Below are positions 46,199 through 55,500 of a DNA stretch of 64,000 bases, piece after piece. Origin of the DNA: Robiginitomaculum sp. (GTDB lineage Bacteria > Pseudomonadota > Alphaproteobacteria > Caulobacterales > Maricaulaceae); contig NVXG01000002.1 in NCBI GenBank assembly GCA_002733805.1, positions 62,001-126,000 on the forward strand. The letters are read 5' to 3'. The position numbers were made by a program, and so were the translations under genes. The stretch's first letter is position 1, and each line of letters starts with the position of its first letter. Below the pieces are notes generated by a model that had not been told where the DNA came from, did no database searches, and saw nothing but the letters and a program-made list of their open reading frames with translations.

Positions 46199-47680
46199 TC
46201 ACCCAAGTGCTGAAGAGGATTCCCGAACTTTTTGCGTTGCTGCATTTACTTGTTCAGCAGCACTAATGATGCCACTAATACCGTGTGTGATATTATCAAC
46301 ATTGCTCGCTGCGGTCTGCATGTTTGCAGACATGTCACTCGTTACAGCAGTTTGCTCCTCCATCGCCGCAGATATGGCCGCAGAGTATTCGTTAATTTGA
46401 CCAATGGTCTTGGAAATCCCCTCAATGGCAGCAACAGCCTCCTCCGAGGCTTTTTGAACTTCACCGATTTGAGTGCTGATTTCCTGAGTGGCTTTGGCTG
46501 TTTGGCTGGCCAAGGACTTTACTTCGGAAGCAACAACAGCAAATCCTTTACCTGCCTCACCAGCGCGAGCAGATTCGATTGTTGCATTTAAGGCCAGCAA
46601 ATTGGTTTGTTCTGCAATATCTGAAATCAAACCGACAATCTTGCCAATTCTTTGCGCCGAATCAGCCAAGCCAGATACCACGGTATTTGTTTCACTGGCC
46701 TGCCCCACGGCTTCAGTAGAAACGTCCAACGCCGAAGAAACTTGCCGATTGATCTCGCCCACTGAGGCAACTAATTCCTCAATGCCTGCAGCCAATGCTT
46801 GCACATTTGATGAGGTTTCATCTGCAGAACTAGAAACAGTGGATGCTTGTTCATTGGTGTTTGTTACCGCATCCGCGATTTCTCCAAGATCTTGGTCAAT
46901 ACTATTTTGCAATTCAGCGCGCCGCATTCTCTCCTCAACCTGACCAGTGATGTCGGTTGCAAATTTCACGACTTTGATCGTCTTGCCAACATCATTAAGA
47001 ATTGGATTATAAGAAGCCTGAATCCATACAATTTTGCCGCCTTTACCGATACGTTTGTATTCACCTGCCTGATATTCACCGCGATGCAAAGAATCCCAAA
47101 ACACTTCATATTCCGTGGAATTACTGACCCCCTCCTCGACAAACATGCTGTGATGCTTCCCCTCTATCTCATCAAGTTGATACCCCAATGTAGATAGGAA
47201 ATTCTGGTTGGCTGTAAGGATGGTTCCATCTGTCTCAAACTCGATGACGGCCTGCGATTTATTGATCGCCTCGATTTTACCTTGAAAATCAATATCCTGA
47301 TTTTTTTGCTTGGTTATATCCGTAGCAAATTTGATGACTTTTACCGGTTTGCCCGAAGAATTGATGATCGGGTTGTAGGAAGCCTGAATCCATACAACTT
47401 TGCCGCCTTTACCGATACGTTTGTATTCATCTGCCTGATATTCACCGCGACGCAAAGAATCCCAAAACGTTTTATATTCCGCGGAATTACGGACCGCTTC
47501 CTCGACGAACATGCGGTGGTGCTTCCCTTCTATCTCATCAAGTTGATACCCCAATGTAGACAGGAAATTCTGATTGGCTGTAAGGATGGTTCCATCCATA
47601 TTAAATTCAATGACGGCCTGCGATTTATTGATGGCATCTATTTGAGCCTTAAGTTCATTTGATGATCCAAAATTTATCAT
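46199..47680 (-). CDS. soluble methyl-accepting chemotaxis protein with duplicated PAS
   Basis: A 493-residue protein without a membrane helix. Two near-identical PAS domains lie about residues 15-125 and 137-247, offset by 122 residues; shared stretches include [20 protein letters not shown]. The rest is the MCP signalling domain ([36 protein letters not shown] split across the hairpin tip). It senses a cytosolic signal and controls CheA. It sits against the grain of the sulfur operons and is bordered by a duplicated GATase 3' end, so it was probably inserted. Confidence 0.88.
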   Translation of the reverse strand: MINFGSSNELKAQIDAINKSQAVIEFNMDGTILTANQNFLSTLGYQLDEIEGKHHRMFVEEAVRNSAEYKTFWDSLRRGEYQADEYKRIGKGGKVVWIQASYNPIINSSGKPVKVIKFATDITKQKNQDIDFQGKIEAINKSQAVIEFETDGTILTANQNFLSTLGYQLDEIEGKHHSMFVEEGVSNSTEYEVFWDSLHRGEYQAGEYKRIGKGGKIVWIQASYNPILNDVGKTIKVVKFATDITGQVEERMRRAELQNSIDQDLGEIADAVTNTNEQASTVSSSADETSSNVQALAAGIEELVASVGEINRQVSSALDVSTEAVGQASETNTVVSGLADSAQRIGKIVGLISDIAEQTNLLALNATIESARAGEAGKGFAVVASEVKSLASQTAKATQEISTQIGEVQKASEEAVAAIEGISKTIGQINEYSAAISAAMEEQTAVTSDMSANMQTAASNVDNITHGISGIISAAEQVNAATQKVRESSSALG

Positions 47681-47826
47681 AGTCTTGCTACCTATCATTG
47701 TAATTTGATTTATTGCGTGACTTTGATCTAATCAGCATTAAGAAACAACTAACAGATGCGCACGGTAATGAGCCACCGCATGGATTGTAGAGATTGACCA
47801 CAAGGATTCGTACGGCATCTCTCCCA

Positions 47827-47919
47827 AATTTACGCGCCATGAAAACCCAAGTTGAAGATGCACTGGCCCCGATCATGACCGGCCTGATTCAACTAACGGG
47901 TTGGATGCGGGACAACTAA
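47827..47919 (+). pseudogene. remnant: duplicated 3' end of the GATase-like gene
   Basis: These 93 bases align without gaps to 46040-46132, the end of the GATase-like gene. 85 of 93 bases match; six of the eight changes are synonymous. The last 30 codons (LRAMKTQVEDALAPIM... to the stop) remain open, but nothing upstream continues the gene. It is a leftover of a second, diverged allele. Confidence 0.85.
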
Positions 47920-47923
47920 GTCC

Positions 47924-48667
47924 CTACTCGATCAAATTGGCCAAGGTGTCGTGGTGGGCTGAGATCAACTCGCGCAGGTAAAACCCAATGCTATTATCGT
48001 CCTCGAACCCGGCCTTTTTGGCTGCGGCCAAGGACTGACCTTCTTCGAGGTCAGGTCGTGCGGCAAAGGCAGCCAGATTTTCGTATGCTCCGATGGTAAA
48101 GGCATCGACATTGGTGCCGCGATCGCCCGTGAAAATCAGATTGCCCCGGCGTTTGGTGGCTTCCAGATAGACATTTTCCATTTCACGCTGCTCCAACAAT
48201 TTATCCTTCAAGGCAGGTAAAGCATCAAACATTTCGATGTGGAAGAATTTGGCATCGCCCACATGCGTATTGGTGAACTCGGCGCTTGGCCCAAAGGCGA
48301 ATAACTCGGCGCGATAGGCAATGCGGGCATTGCGGGTTTTTAGCTGGTCGGCAAATTCGATCCGCGCTGCCTCGGCCAGCACCAACCTGTCAGCCCCGAA
48401 AAACGCGCCATAACTGCCAATCGGCTCTAGCAACATCAGGTCCCATTGGTCGCCCTGACTATGGCGCATGATCAGCGGTTGGTGACGCCCGGATGCCGCA
48501 TAATACCCGGCTTCTTTCAAGGCCCGATGATCGGCAATCAACGCCTTTAACTGGCCCGGCGCAGCGCGCAATGTGATGGTTAGATATAAGGTGTCCCGCG
48601 CTGGTTCTGCCGCCCATGTTGGACTGGCATTGGCAACAACCAAAAGTATCATCAAAAAACGAAACAT
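47924..48667 (-). CDS. exported protein of unknown function (NIPSNAP-like pattern)
   Basis: A 247-residue protein with a Sec signal (LMILLVVANASPTWA, cleavage likely after WAA). The mature part has two similar halves with YLTITLRAAPGQ/HIEMFDALPALKDKLLEQREMEN patterns that recall ferredoxin-like NIPSNAP or EthD folds. No catalytic motif is evident. It is divergent from dsrE3C-shdr and shares their promoter region, so it may be part of the sulfur response. Confidence 0.6.
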   Translation of the reverse strand: MFRFLMILLVVANASPTWAAEPARDTLYLTITLRAAPGQLKALIADHRALKEAGYYAASGRHQPLIMRHSQGDQWDLMLLEPIGSYGAFFGADRLVLAEAARIEFADQLKTRNARIAYRAELFAFGPSAEFTNTHVGDAKFFHIEMFDALPALKDKLLEQREMENVYLEATKRRGNLIFTGDRGTNVDAFTIGAYENLAAFAARPDLEEGQSLAAAKKAGFEDDNSIGFYLRELISAHHDTLANLIE

Positions 48668-48764
48668 GACAAATCTCCCCTATGTGGAGACACTACAGTA
48701 GAAACTGCGGCTTGATCAGGCAAGCCTGCCAAAACGCCACTAAATGTTTGGCTGGAATTCCCCC

Positions 48765-48793
48765 CTTGTATTTATTAGTGATTGCTAATACTC
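48765..48793 (+). promoter_or_regulatory. candidate sulfur-regulon motif upstream of dsrE3C-shdr
   Basis: Contains TTATTAG and the perfect inverted repeat ATTAG-TGATTG-CTAAT. The ATTGCTAATA part matches the ATTGCCTAATA part of the site at 57251. It lies about 90 bases before the dsrE3C start. Confidence 0.5.
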
Positions 48794-48882
48794 TCACCTA
48801 AACGGTAAGCAATGATTTGCTTGATGGACCGAATAACAATACAATCGCGAACAAGCGAAATGACATTCAAAGGGAGGCAATC

Positions 48883-49260
48883 ATGGCTGATAAGCTGATG
48901 ATTATCATGGCCAATACTGATCCGCGTAATGGCGAGGAATTAGGCGCACCTATCTTTCAGGCTACCGTGGCTGCCGCCATGGAGTATGAAGTGGAAGTTA
49001 TCTGCACAGCCACCTCTGGCCGCTTGATGAAAAAGGGTGAAGCGGAAAAAATGTTCGTGAAAGAAGGCTCTGACAAGTCAGTGCTTGAGTTTATCAAAGA
49101 TGCTCACGGTGCTGGCGTAAAGTTCTTCTGCTGCTCGCCCAACCTTGATCTGTTTGACATGACGGTTGATGACCTTATTCCCGAATGCGAAGGCATTGTG
49201 GGCGGTGCCTACCTGATTGAGCAAATCATGGAAGAAGACGTCAAAGTCCTCACTTACTAA
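48883..49260 (+). CDS. dsrE3C: DsrE3C-like sulfurtransferase
   Basis: A 125-residue DsrE-fold protein. A vicinal pair C83-C84 (KFFCCSPNLDL) is at the position of the active cysteines in DsrE3C proteins, which accept sulfane sulfur from TusA in sHdr organisms. GGGAGG precedes the ATG at 48883. It is first in the shdr operon, with 24 bases to shdrC1. Confidence 0.9.
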   Translation: MADKLMIIMANTDPRNGEELGAPIFQATVAAAMEYEVEVICTATSGRLMKKGEAEKMFVKEGSDKSVLEFIKDAHGAGVKFFCCSPNLDLFDMTVDDLIPECEGIVGGAYLIEQIMEEDVKVLTY

Positions 49261-49284
49261 TCCTGTAATTTACAAGGAAATCGT

Positions 49285-50034
49285 ATGAGTCACGCGTCCA
49301 CAACAACCCGTAAGCAAACGGTCATCGGGGATCCAATCTCTGATAACCCCGAAGTCAGCCAAGACAAGCTGGAGCAGATATTTGCCGATATTCAGGCGGA
49401 TTTACGCTATGATTATGAACTAAATGGTTGTTTGAACTGCGGGATTTGCACCGCCACCTGCCCGGCGGCACACTATTACGATTTTTCCCCGCGCGAGATT
49501 GTCCAATTGTTATGGACTGAAAACCTTGAAGGCATTTACGATGCCATGCAGGAGAAGATTTGGGCCTGCGCCCAATGCTATACCTGTGCGGCACGTTGCC
49601 CATTTGGCAACTCACCCGGCGGGCTAATTATGTTGATGCGCGAAACCGCCATCAAACACGGCTTCGAAAGCGCCAAAAACGTGTTGCGACCGTTCAGCCG
49701 GGTAATGTTGAAACTGATTTCCACCGGCAATCAGTTGTCGCCCGACATGATCAATCCAGAGCACTTTGCCGATTGGGGTCCGAATATTTCCAAAGTGGAT
49801 GCGCCGTTGAAAATCTTGCGTAAAGCCATCCCGATGCCGACCCTGAACACCACGGAAACCGCGTGGGAAACCAATTTGAAAACCTCGATTGAGCTGTACA
49901 CCATCTGGGAAGAAACCGGCGTGCTGGATCAACTGGAAACCATTGATGAAAACCTGTTCGACGTGATCCTCGATATCATGGATGAAAAACGCGAAGACTG
50001 GGAAGATTGGCAGGACGAACAGGACGACGACTGA
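49285..50034 (+). CDS. shdrC1: sHdrC1, iron-sulfur subunit
   Basis: A 249-residue HdrC-like protein with two [4Fe-4S] sites: C49, C52, C55, C59 and C95, C98, C101, C105. It carries electrons within the sHdr complex, which oxidizes LbpA-bound sulfane sulfur to sulfite in the cytoplasm. AAGGAA lies upstream of the ATG. The C-terminus is rich in acidic and Trp residues (DEKREDWEDWQDEQDDD). Confidence 0.93.
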   Translation: MSHASTTTRKQTVIGDPISDNPEVSQDKLEQIFADIQADLRYDYELNGCLNCGICTATCPAAHYYDFSPREIVQLLWTENLEGIYDAMQEKIWACAQCYTCAARCPFGNSPGGLIMLMRETAIKHGFESAKNVLRPFSRVMLKLISTGNQLSPDMINPEHFADWGPNISKVDAPLKILRKAIPMPTLNTTETAWETNLKTSIELYTIWEETGVLDQLETIDENLFDVILDIMDEKREDWEDWQDEQDDD

Positions 50035-50066
50035 TCACCCACGACTCAAGACAAGGAGACCACAAC

Positions 50067-51422
50067 ATGGCCACCAAAGAAACCGACGGAACACGCTTCA
50101 CCGGACACGGGTCCGAATGGCGCGATAGCAATTTGAGCCAAGAAGAGGCACTGGTTGCCACCGCTTGGATCGAACAGAAAATCGACAAACGCTCCATGCT
50201 GACCAACAAGTCGCGGGTCCACGACATTCGCGACACCATGTGGGAGCTGGAAAAAGAAGGCGAGATTGTTGTTCACCGGATCAATGATCAACACGACCCA
50301 GTGATGGCAAAAACCCTGTATGGCTGGGACAAGAAAATCCCGACCAACCAGCTTTGGCACCATAAATCTTGCGGGCAATGCGGCAATATTCCGGGCTACC
50401 CCACTTCTTTGTTGTGGCTGATGAACATGCTCGACGTGCGTTACTTAGATGAAACAGATCAGACTTCTTGCACCGCGTGGAACTATCACGGATCAGGTAT
50501 TGGCAACATCGTGTCCTTGGCCGCTGTGTTCTTGCGTAACTTCCATCAAGCCTACGTTTCGGCCAAAGCCGAAGGCAAACCAGAGGGATATTATTATCCG
50601 CTGGTCCATTGCGGCACCAGCTTTGGCAATTACAAGGAAGTGCGGGAATACCTGCTATTGTCGGCTGAATTGCGTGAAAAAGTCCGCAAAATCCTCGGCA
50701 AGCTGGATCGTCTGGTCGATGGCAAATTGCTGATCCCTGAGGAAATTGTCCACTACTCCGAGTGGACCCATGTGATGCGTAAACGCATTGCCGAACATCA
50801 GGTTATTGATGCCAGCGGCATTCGCGCCACCATTCACCCGGCCTGCCATGTCTACAAAATGGTTCCACAAGACGTGATCTATGATGATGACGTACTGGAT
50901 GGCGAACGGGTGGCGGTTTCCACCGGCATTATCGAGTCGCTGGGTGCCCAAGTGATTGATTATTCAACTTGGTATGATTGCTGCGGCTTTGGCTTTCGCC
51001 ACATCATTTCAGAGCGCGAGTTTACCCGCTCCTTTGCCATTGATCGCAAGATCAAAGTGGCGGTCGAGGAAGCCAATTCCGATGTGATGATCGGCCATGA
51101 TACCGGTTGCATCACCACACTGGATAAAAACCAGTGGATTGGTCAGGCCGATGGCAAAAATTATGATCTGCCGGTGATCGCCGATGTGCAATTTGCGGCA
51201 CTGGTTTGTGGAGCCGACCCGTACAAGATTATCCAGTCCCATTGGCATGCTTCAAGCACCGAAAAGCTATTTGATAAACTGGGCATCGACTGGCGTGCCA
51301 AAAAAGTTGAGTTCGAGGCCTACTTAAAACAGGTAGAAGCTGGACATCAGGAAAATCTCTATGACCCACGTCGGATGATTACCGGTGGGCCAGGCTATCA
51401 GAAACAAGAGCAAATTTCATGA
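50067..51422 (+). CDS. shdrB1: sHdrB1, CCG-domain subunit
   Basis: A 451-residue HdrB-like protein. Cysteine-rich parts include C102/C105 (HKSCGQCGN), HPACHVYK, WYDCCGFGF and HDTGCITT, the CCG-type ligands of non-cubane iron-sulfur clusters. It probably forms the sulfur-binding active site together with HdrC1 and HdrA. The ATG at 50067 has AAGGAGA upstream. The stop overlaps shdrA by 4 bases. Confidence 0.9.
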   Translation: MATKETDGTRFTGHGSEWRDSNLSQEEALVATAWIEQKIDKRSMLTNKSRVHDIRDTMWELEKEGEIVVHRINDQHDPVMAKTLYGWDKKIPTNQLWHHKSCGQCGNIPGYPTSLLWLMNMLDVRYLDETDQTSCTAWNYHGSGIGNIVSLAAVFLRNFHQAYVSAKAEGKPEGYYYPLVHCGTSFGNYKEVREYLLLSAELREKVRKILGKLDRLVDGKLLIPEEIVHYSEWTHVMRKRIAEHQVIDASGIRATIHPACHVYKMVPQDVIYDDDVLDGERVAVSTGIIESLGAQVIDYSTWYDCCGFGFRHIISEREFTRSFAIDRKIKVAVEEANSDVMIGHDTGCITTLDKNQWIGQADGKNYDLPVIADVQFAALVCGADPYKIIQSHWHASSTEKLFDKLGIDWRAKKVEFEAYLKQVEAGHQENLYDPRRMITGGPGYQKQEQIS

Positions 51423-52468
51423 GCAATAAACCGATCCTAGTTGTGGGGGGCGGACCGGCTGGTCTGGCTGCTGCACATTCGCTGGCCGCTGTTGGCCAAA
51501 AAACAGTGTTGGTGGAAAAAGAAGATCGTCTGGGCGGCGCGCCGATTTTGTCGGGCTATGCCAAGCTGGTCCCCAGTGGCGAATGGGCCAAAGATGCCAT
51601 TGGCTCGATGGTCACCCGCGTTGAGAAACACAAATTGATCACCGTGAAAACCGGCGTATCGGTCTCAGAGTGCAAGGGCAAAGCCGGGGATTTCAAAGTG
51701 AAATTCTCCGAAGGCAAAGGCGCCAGCTTTTCTTCCGTAGTGATGTGTACCGGCTTTACCCATTTCGACAGCATCAACAAACCTGAATGGGGCTTTGGCA
51801 CCTATGAAGACGTGGTGACCACTACGCAGGTCGAGCAGATGATTTCATCGGGTCAGGGCGTTCGTCGCCCATCCAATGGTGACAAGCCAAAACGGGTAGC
51901 CATTTTGCTGTGCGTTGGCTCGCGGGATCGTCAAATTGGCCGGGAATGGTGTTCCAAAATTTGTTGTACGGTTTCGGCCAATCTGGCCATGGAAATCCGC
52001 GAAGAATTGCCGGATTGCCACGTCTATATCTATTATATGGACATCCGCACCTTTGGCTTGCTGGAAACCAAATATTATTGGAAAAGCCAAGAAGAATACA
52101 AAGTAAAATACATCAAGGCCCGGATTGCCGAAGTGACCTCCGATGGCGATAAAATCATCGTCAAAGGCGAAGACACTTTGGTCAAACGCCCGATTACCAT
52201 CCCGTTTGACCTAGTAGTGCATGCAATCGGTATGGACCCCAACATTGACAATATGTTGCTATCCTCGATCTTTGATGTGGACCTTGAAACCCATGGCTTT
52301 ATTGATCGCAAAGATGCCTATGGCGAGTTGGGGGCCACCTCGCGACCCGGCATTTATGTAGCGGGTTCTGCCACTGGCCCAGAAACCATTGATGACAGCA
52401 TTGCCCAAGGCACGGCTGCTGCAATGAGTGCGCTGGTCAGTAGCAATTCCAAAATCGCCGCTGAATAG
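51419..52468 (+). CDS. shdrA: sHdrA, FAD-binding subunit
   Basis: A 349-residue flavoprotein with an N-terminal FAD loop GGGPAG (residues 10-15) and an iron-sulfur site formed by C165, C178, C182 and C183 (CVGSRDRQIGREWCSKICC). It is short, like other sulfur-oxidizing HdrA proteins, and lacks the extra ferredoxin domains of methanogen HdrA. It is the electron-bifurcation-type core of the complex; NAD may be the acceptor, which is not shown by the sequence. Confidence 0.93.
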   Translation: MSNKPILVVGGGPAGLAAAHSLAAVGQKTVLVEKEDRLGGAPILSGYAKLVPSGEWAKDAIGSMVTRVEKHKLITVKTGVSVSECKGKAGDFKVKFSEGKGASFSSVVMCTGFTHFDSINKPEWGFGTYEDVVTTTQVEQMISSGQGVRRPSNGDKPKRVAILLCVGSRDRQIGREWCSKICCTVSANLAMEIREELPDCHVYIYYMDIRTFGLLETKYYWKSQEEYKVKYIKARIAEVTSDGDKIIVKGEDTLVKRPITIPFDLVVHAIGMDPNIDNMLLSSIFDVDLETHGFIDRKDAYGELGATSRPGIYVAGSATGPETIDDSIAQGTAAAMSALVSSNSKIAAE

Positions 52469-52481
52469 GATCGTAGTCCCG

Positions 52482-53348
52482 ATGCTCTCGTCTTTCTTTC
52501 CATCCCGCCAGAAACCAGCACCAGCTTCGGCAAATCTGCCAGAGCTGGAATTGTCGGGTCCGGTTCTGGCCGAAAGCTTCAAGGCGATGGTTCATGGCTG
52601 TGAAGCTCTGGGGGGGATTGAACGATATATCGAGGCATTGAAACTGAAGCACACCCTGTTTCACCAAGCGGTCAGCGATAATGCGCTAGACACCATGACC
52701 GAAGAAACCTTTGCCGGTTTGTGTACCTTCATGGGAACCGTCCGGCGGCGGATATCGTCGCATTTGTACGGCGAGAACTTCATTGCGATGAAGCAGGCTT
52801 TGGGGCCATTGCTGACCAACATGAAAAACACGGCCGATGTGGATCAACGCATTGCCGCGTTTTGCGCTTGTTTCCCTGAAGATAAAAAACACCGCTGGGT
52901 GCGCGATCTTGCCGCAGAAATGCTGCACAATGTTGACCCGGCGCGTTATCCGCTGATGACCCGCTGGATGTGGGACCGCAAATCCAATACCGGTGTGATC
53001 CGCGAGATATGGCATGGCGATGATGTGGACAGCAACACATTGAACGTACCCGATGGCCACCCCACTTTTGTTGCGCTTCGAGCTGATCTGGGCGGCTGGT
53101 TATCTGAAAACGGGGTGTTTGCCGACACCATCTATTACGTGGATTTGTTGTGTGCCCAAATATACGCAAATTACATCTGCGCCCAAGGCGGCACCTATTT
53201 GCGAGCCGACTTCACCTCCCCGCAAGACCCCATGCAGTATTCGCGCAGATTGCTCGGTCTGGACGGGATCAAACAAAGCTCCAGCCGCACTCGGCTAAAA
53301 GCCGAAGACGGCGCTTCCTTTGCCTTTGACTCTAAATTACTCGACTGA
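52482..53348 (+). CDS. conserved sHdr-operon protein of unknown function
   Basis: A 288-residue helical, cytosolic protein with no motif that I recognize. It sits between shdrA and shdrC2, the fixed place of the Hyp gene in shdr operons, so it probably belongs to or assembles the complex. Several Cys are present (VHGCEAL, FCACFPED, YVDLLCAQIY, NYICAQGG). The ATG at 52482 has AGGA just before the end of shdrA. Confidence 0.8.
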   Translation: MLSSFFPSRQKPAPASANLPELELSGPVLAESFKAMVHGCEALGGIERYIEALKLKHTLFHQAVSDNALDTMTEETFAGLCTFMGTVRRRISSHLYGENFIAMKQALGPLLTNMKNTADVDQRIAAFCACFPEDKKHRWVRDLAAEMLHNVDPARYPLMTRWMWDRKSNTGVIREIWHGDDVDSNTLNVPDGHPTFVALRADLGGWLSENGVFADTIYYVDLLCAQIYANYICAQGGTYLRADFTSPQDPMQYSRRLLGLDGIKQSSSRTRLKAEDGASFAFDSKLLD

Positions 53349-53360
53349 TCGGAAACTCAT

Positions 53361-54101
53361 ATGGCCATTCATGAAAAACACCTGATCCGCCCGGAAAACA
53401 TCAGGACCCATGACAATTTGGTCATCGACGGGGTGGATGTATCTGGCCATTGGTCGACCTTTATCGAAACCCGGGTGGTCACTGATTATAACGAAGCGTT
53501 GGAAGAAGAAATCGCCGCCCTGCCCGGTGGTGAGTATATCCACCGCTGTTGGCAATGTGGCTCGTGCACCAATGCGTGTACGGTCAATGCGGTCAATCCG
53601 GATTTTAATCCGCGCTATTGGATTTATCTGATCCGTATGGGCATGGAATCCGAATTGCTGCGTGACAAGGATATCATCTGGCAATGCGTAAGTTGCAACA
53701 AATGCACCTATGCTTGTCCGCGCGATGTGGTCCCTGAGGGGGTCATGAAAGCCACCGCGCACTGGCTGGAGATGAAGGGTCACACGGAACCCTCAAATTC
53801 GACCATTTTTGACGAGGAGTTCACCCGGCAAGTGGTCAAAACCGGCAAGATTGAAGACGGCCGCATTTTGATGAATTTCCTGAAGAACTCCAAGCAACCT
53901 TTGGTCCAGGATTGGCTCGTTCAAATGGTCATGCAGATGGTCAAACACCTGCCATTCAAATATCTATTCGGCTTGGGCTGGGCCACTTTGTTTGCGCCCA
54001 AAACTAAACGCTGGGCCAAAACCCGCGATGCTATCGAAGAACATATTGCCGAAGAGAAGGCCGCCGAACGCGCCGCTCTTGGCCTTGATCCAAAGACATA
54101 A
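53361..54101 (+). CDS. shdrC2: sHdrC2, iron-sulfur subunit
   Basis: A 246-residue paralogue of sHdrC1 with clusters at C63, C66, C69, C73 and C109, C112, C115, C119. It provides the second HdrC arm of the complex. A weak GGAAA lies upstream; the tail is charged (AEEKAAERAALGLDPKT). It is 11 bases from shdrB2. Confidence 0.93.
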   Translation: MAIHEKHLIRPENIRTHDNLVIDGVDVSGHWSTFIETRVVTDYNEALEEEIAALPGGEYIHRCWQCGSCTNACTVNAVNPDFNPRYWIYLIRMGMESELLRDKDIIWQCVSCNKCTYACPRDVVPEGVMKATAHWLEMKGHTEPSNSTIFDEEFTRQVVKTGKIEDGRILMNFLKNSKQPLVQDWLVQMVMQMVKHLPFKYLFGLGWATLFAPKTKRWAKTRDAIEEHIAEEKAAERAALGLDPKT

Positions 54102-54112
54102 GAGGAACGCAA

Positions 54113-55048
54113 ATGCCTGACCGTAAAGATAAATACAAGGAAGTTGCCTACTACCACGGCTGTGCCTTGGAAGGTACGGCCCAGCCGTACAACACCTCGA
54201 CCCGTGCGATCGCCAAAGAGCTTGAACTCAAACTAGTTGATATCAAGAACTGGAATTGTTGCGGCGCGATGGAGGTCAAAAACGTCGACCCGGAGATCCA
54301 GACCTATTTGTCGTCTCGCGTCATGTCACTGGCCCATAATGAGATGAAGCAAGACGTGGTCATGGCCCCGTGTAATGGCTGTTATCACAACCTCAAAAAA
54401 GCCGAATACGACATCGCCAACAAGGAAGAGTCGCGCGCGGTCGTTGAGAAAATTTCGGCCAAAGCCGACCACCCAAAATACGAAGCCGGACAAGTAGAGA
54501 CCATCCATGCACTGGACTGGATCAAGTTTGGCTATGGCGAAGAAGAGCTCAAAGCAAAAATCAAAGGCGGCCTTAAAGGGCTGAAAGTAGCCAATTATTA
54601 CGGCTGCATGTACACGCGCCCCCGTCATATTTTCCCGGAAAAAGACCAAGGCGGCGAGAGTGAGAGCACATCAAAACCGCATTATATGGATGATTTGCTG
54701 GAAATTGCCGGCGCAGTAAACGTCGAGTTTCCAATGAAGACCGCTTGTTGCGGCGGGGCACATACCCTGTCGGATTCGGATATGTCGACCAAGCTGGTGC
54801 TGAATATCCTGCAAGCTGCCGAGGCAGCCGGTGCCGAAGTGATCGCCACCGAATGTCCGACCTGCCATTCCGGTTTGGAAATGCACCAGATCCGCGCCTT
54901 AAAACGATTGTCCAAACAAACCAACGTAAAAGTCATTTACTTTACCCAATTGCTGGGCATGGCCATGGGCCTCAGCCCGCGCAAAGTTGGCTTGCACGAA
55001 AACGTCTCGGACTCGATGAAGTTCATGAAGCAAAAAGGCATCACGTGA
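54113..55048 (+). CDS. shdrB2: sHdrB2, CCG-domain subunit
   Basis: A 311-residue HdrB-type protein with two CCG domains: C17, C49, C50, C87, C90 in the first, and NYYGCMYTRP, ACCGGAHT and TECPTCHSG in the second. These bind the unusual iron-sulfur clusters where sulfur chemistry occurs. AGAGGAA precedes the ATG. The end overlaps the next small gene by GTGA. Confidence 0.93.
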   Translation: MPDRKDKYKEVAYYHGCALEGTAQPYNTSTRAIAKELELKLVDIKNWNCCGAMEVKNVDPEIQTYLSSRVMSLAHNEMKQDVVMAPCNGCYHNLKKAEYDIANKEESRAVVEKISAKADHPKYEAGQVETIHALDWIKFGYGEEELKAKIKGGLKGLKVANYYGCMYTRPRHIFPEKDQGGESESTSKPHYMDDLLEIAGAVNVEFPMKTACCGGAHTLSDSDMSTKLVLNILQAAEAAGAEVIATECPTCHSGLEMHQIRALKRLSKQTNVKVIYFTQLLGMAMGLSPRKVGLHENVSDSMKFMKQKGIT

Positions 55049-55461
55049 GAACCTTTGAAAAATTAGAGGCCGCATTGGAGCATCCGGTTCACCGGGGAGC
55101 GCCAAAAGATGCCGCTACTTTTCTGCTGCACGTTGGTGAAGAAGCACTGGAAAACTGGATTGAGGCCAAAGAGCTAGAACCTACGGATCAGGTTCGCGAA
55201 GGATTTCGCATTTTGGCCCTGCATCGCCAAGGTGCCAAAGGTGATCCCAGCTTTAATGCGTGCCGCGAAACGGCGCGCGAACTGGTCTATCATTACAATC
55301 TGATCTGTCTTGACCCGGATCACCCCCAAACCAATCATCGCCTTGAAATGATGCAATTGGTCGCCAAGCATCTGGTATTTTTCATTGGCGGAAAACTACA
55401 AGTGGCCGGACTTGGCGAGTTTTGTTGCGCTGCCAAACCAATCCGGTTAGAATCCATTTGA
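55045..55461 (+). CDS. small unknown protein coupled to shdrB2
   Basis: A 138-residue protein starting at a GTG that overlaps the shdrB2 stop (GTGA). It is hidden inside a longer frame that runs through shdrB2. It is mostly helical (LHVGEEALENWIEAKELE) and ends with a vicinal Cys pair EFCCAAKPIR. I do not recognize the family. Tight coupling suggests a partner or maturation factor for sHdr; lbpA follows 39 bases later. Confidence 0.75.
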   Translation: MRTFEKLEAALEHPVHRGAPKDAATFLLHVGEEALENWIEAKELEPTDQVREGFRILALHRQGAKGDPSFNACRETARELVYHYNLICLDPDHPQTNHRLEMMQLVAKHLVFFIGGKLQVAGLGEFCCAAKPIRLESI

Positions 55462-55500
55462 ATCAAAGCAATACCCCAACGCGATAACAAGGATAAAATC

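Noticed and set aside
46133-48882. Prophage or transposon as source of the MCP insertion
   Set aside because: No integrase, transposase, terminal inverted repeats or tRNA gene is present; only the duplicated gene end is seen.
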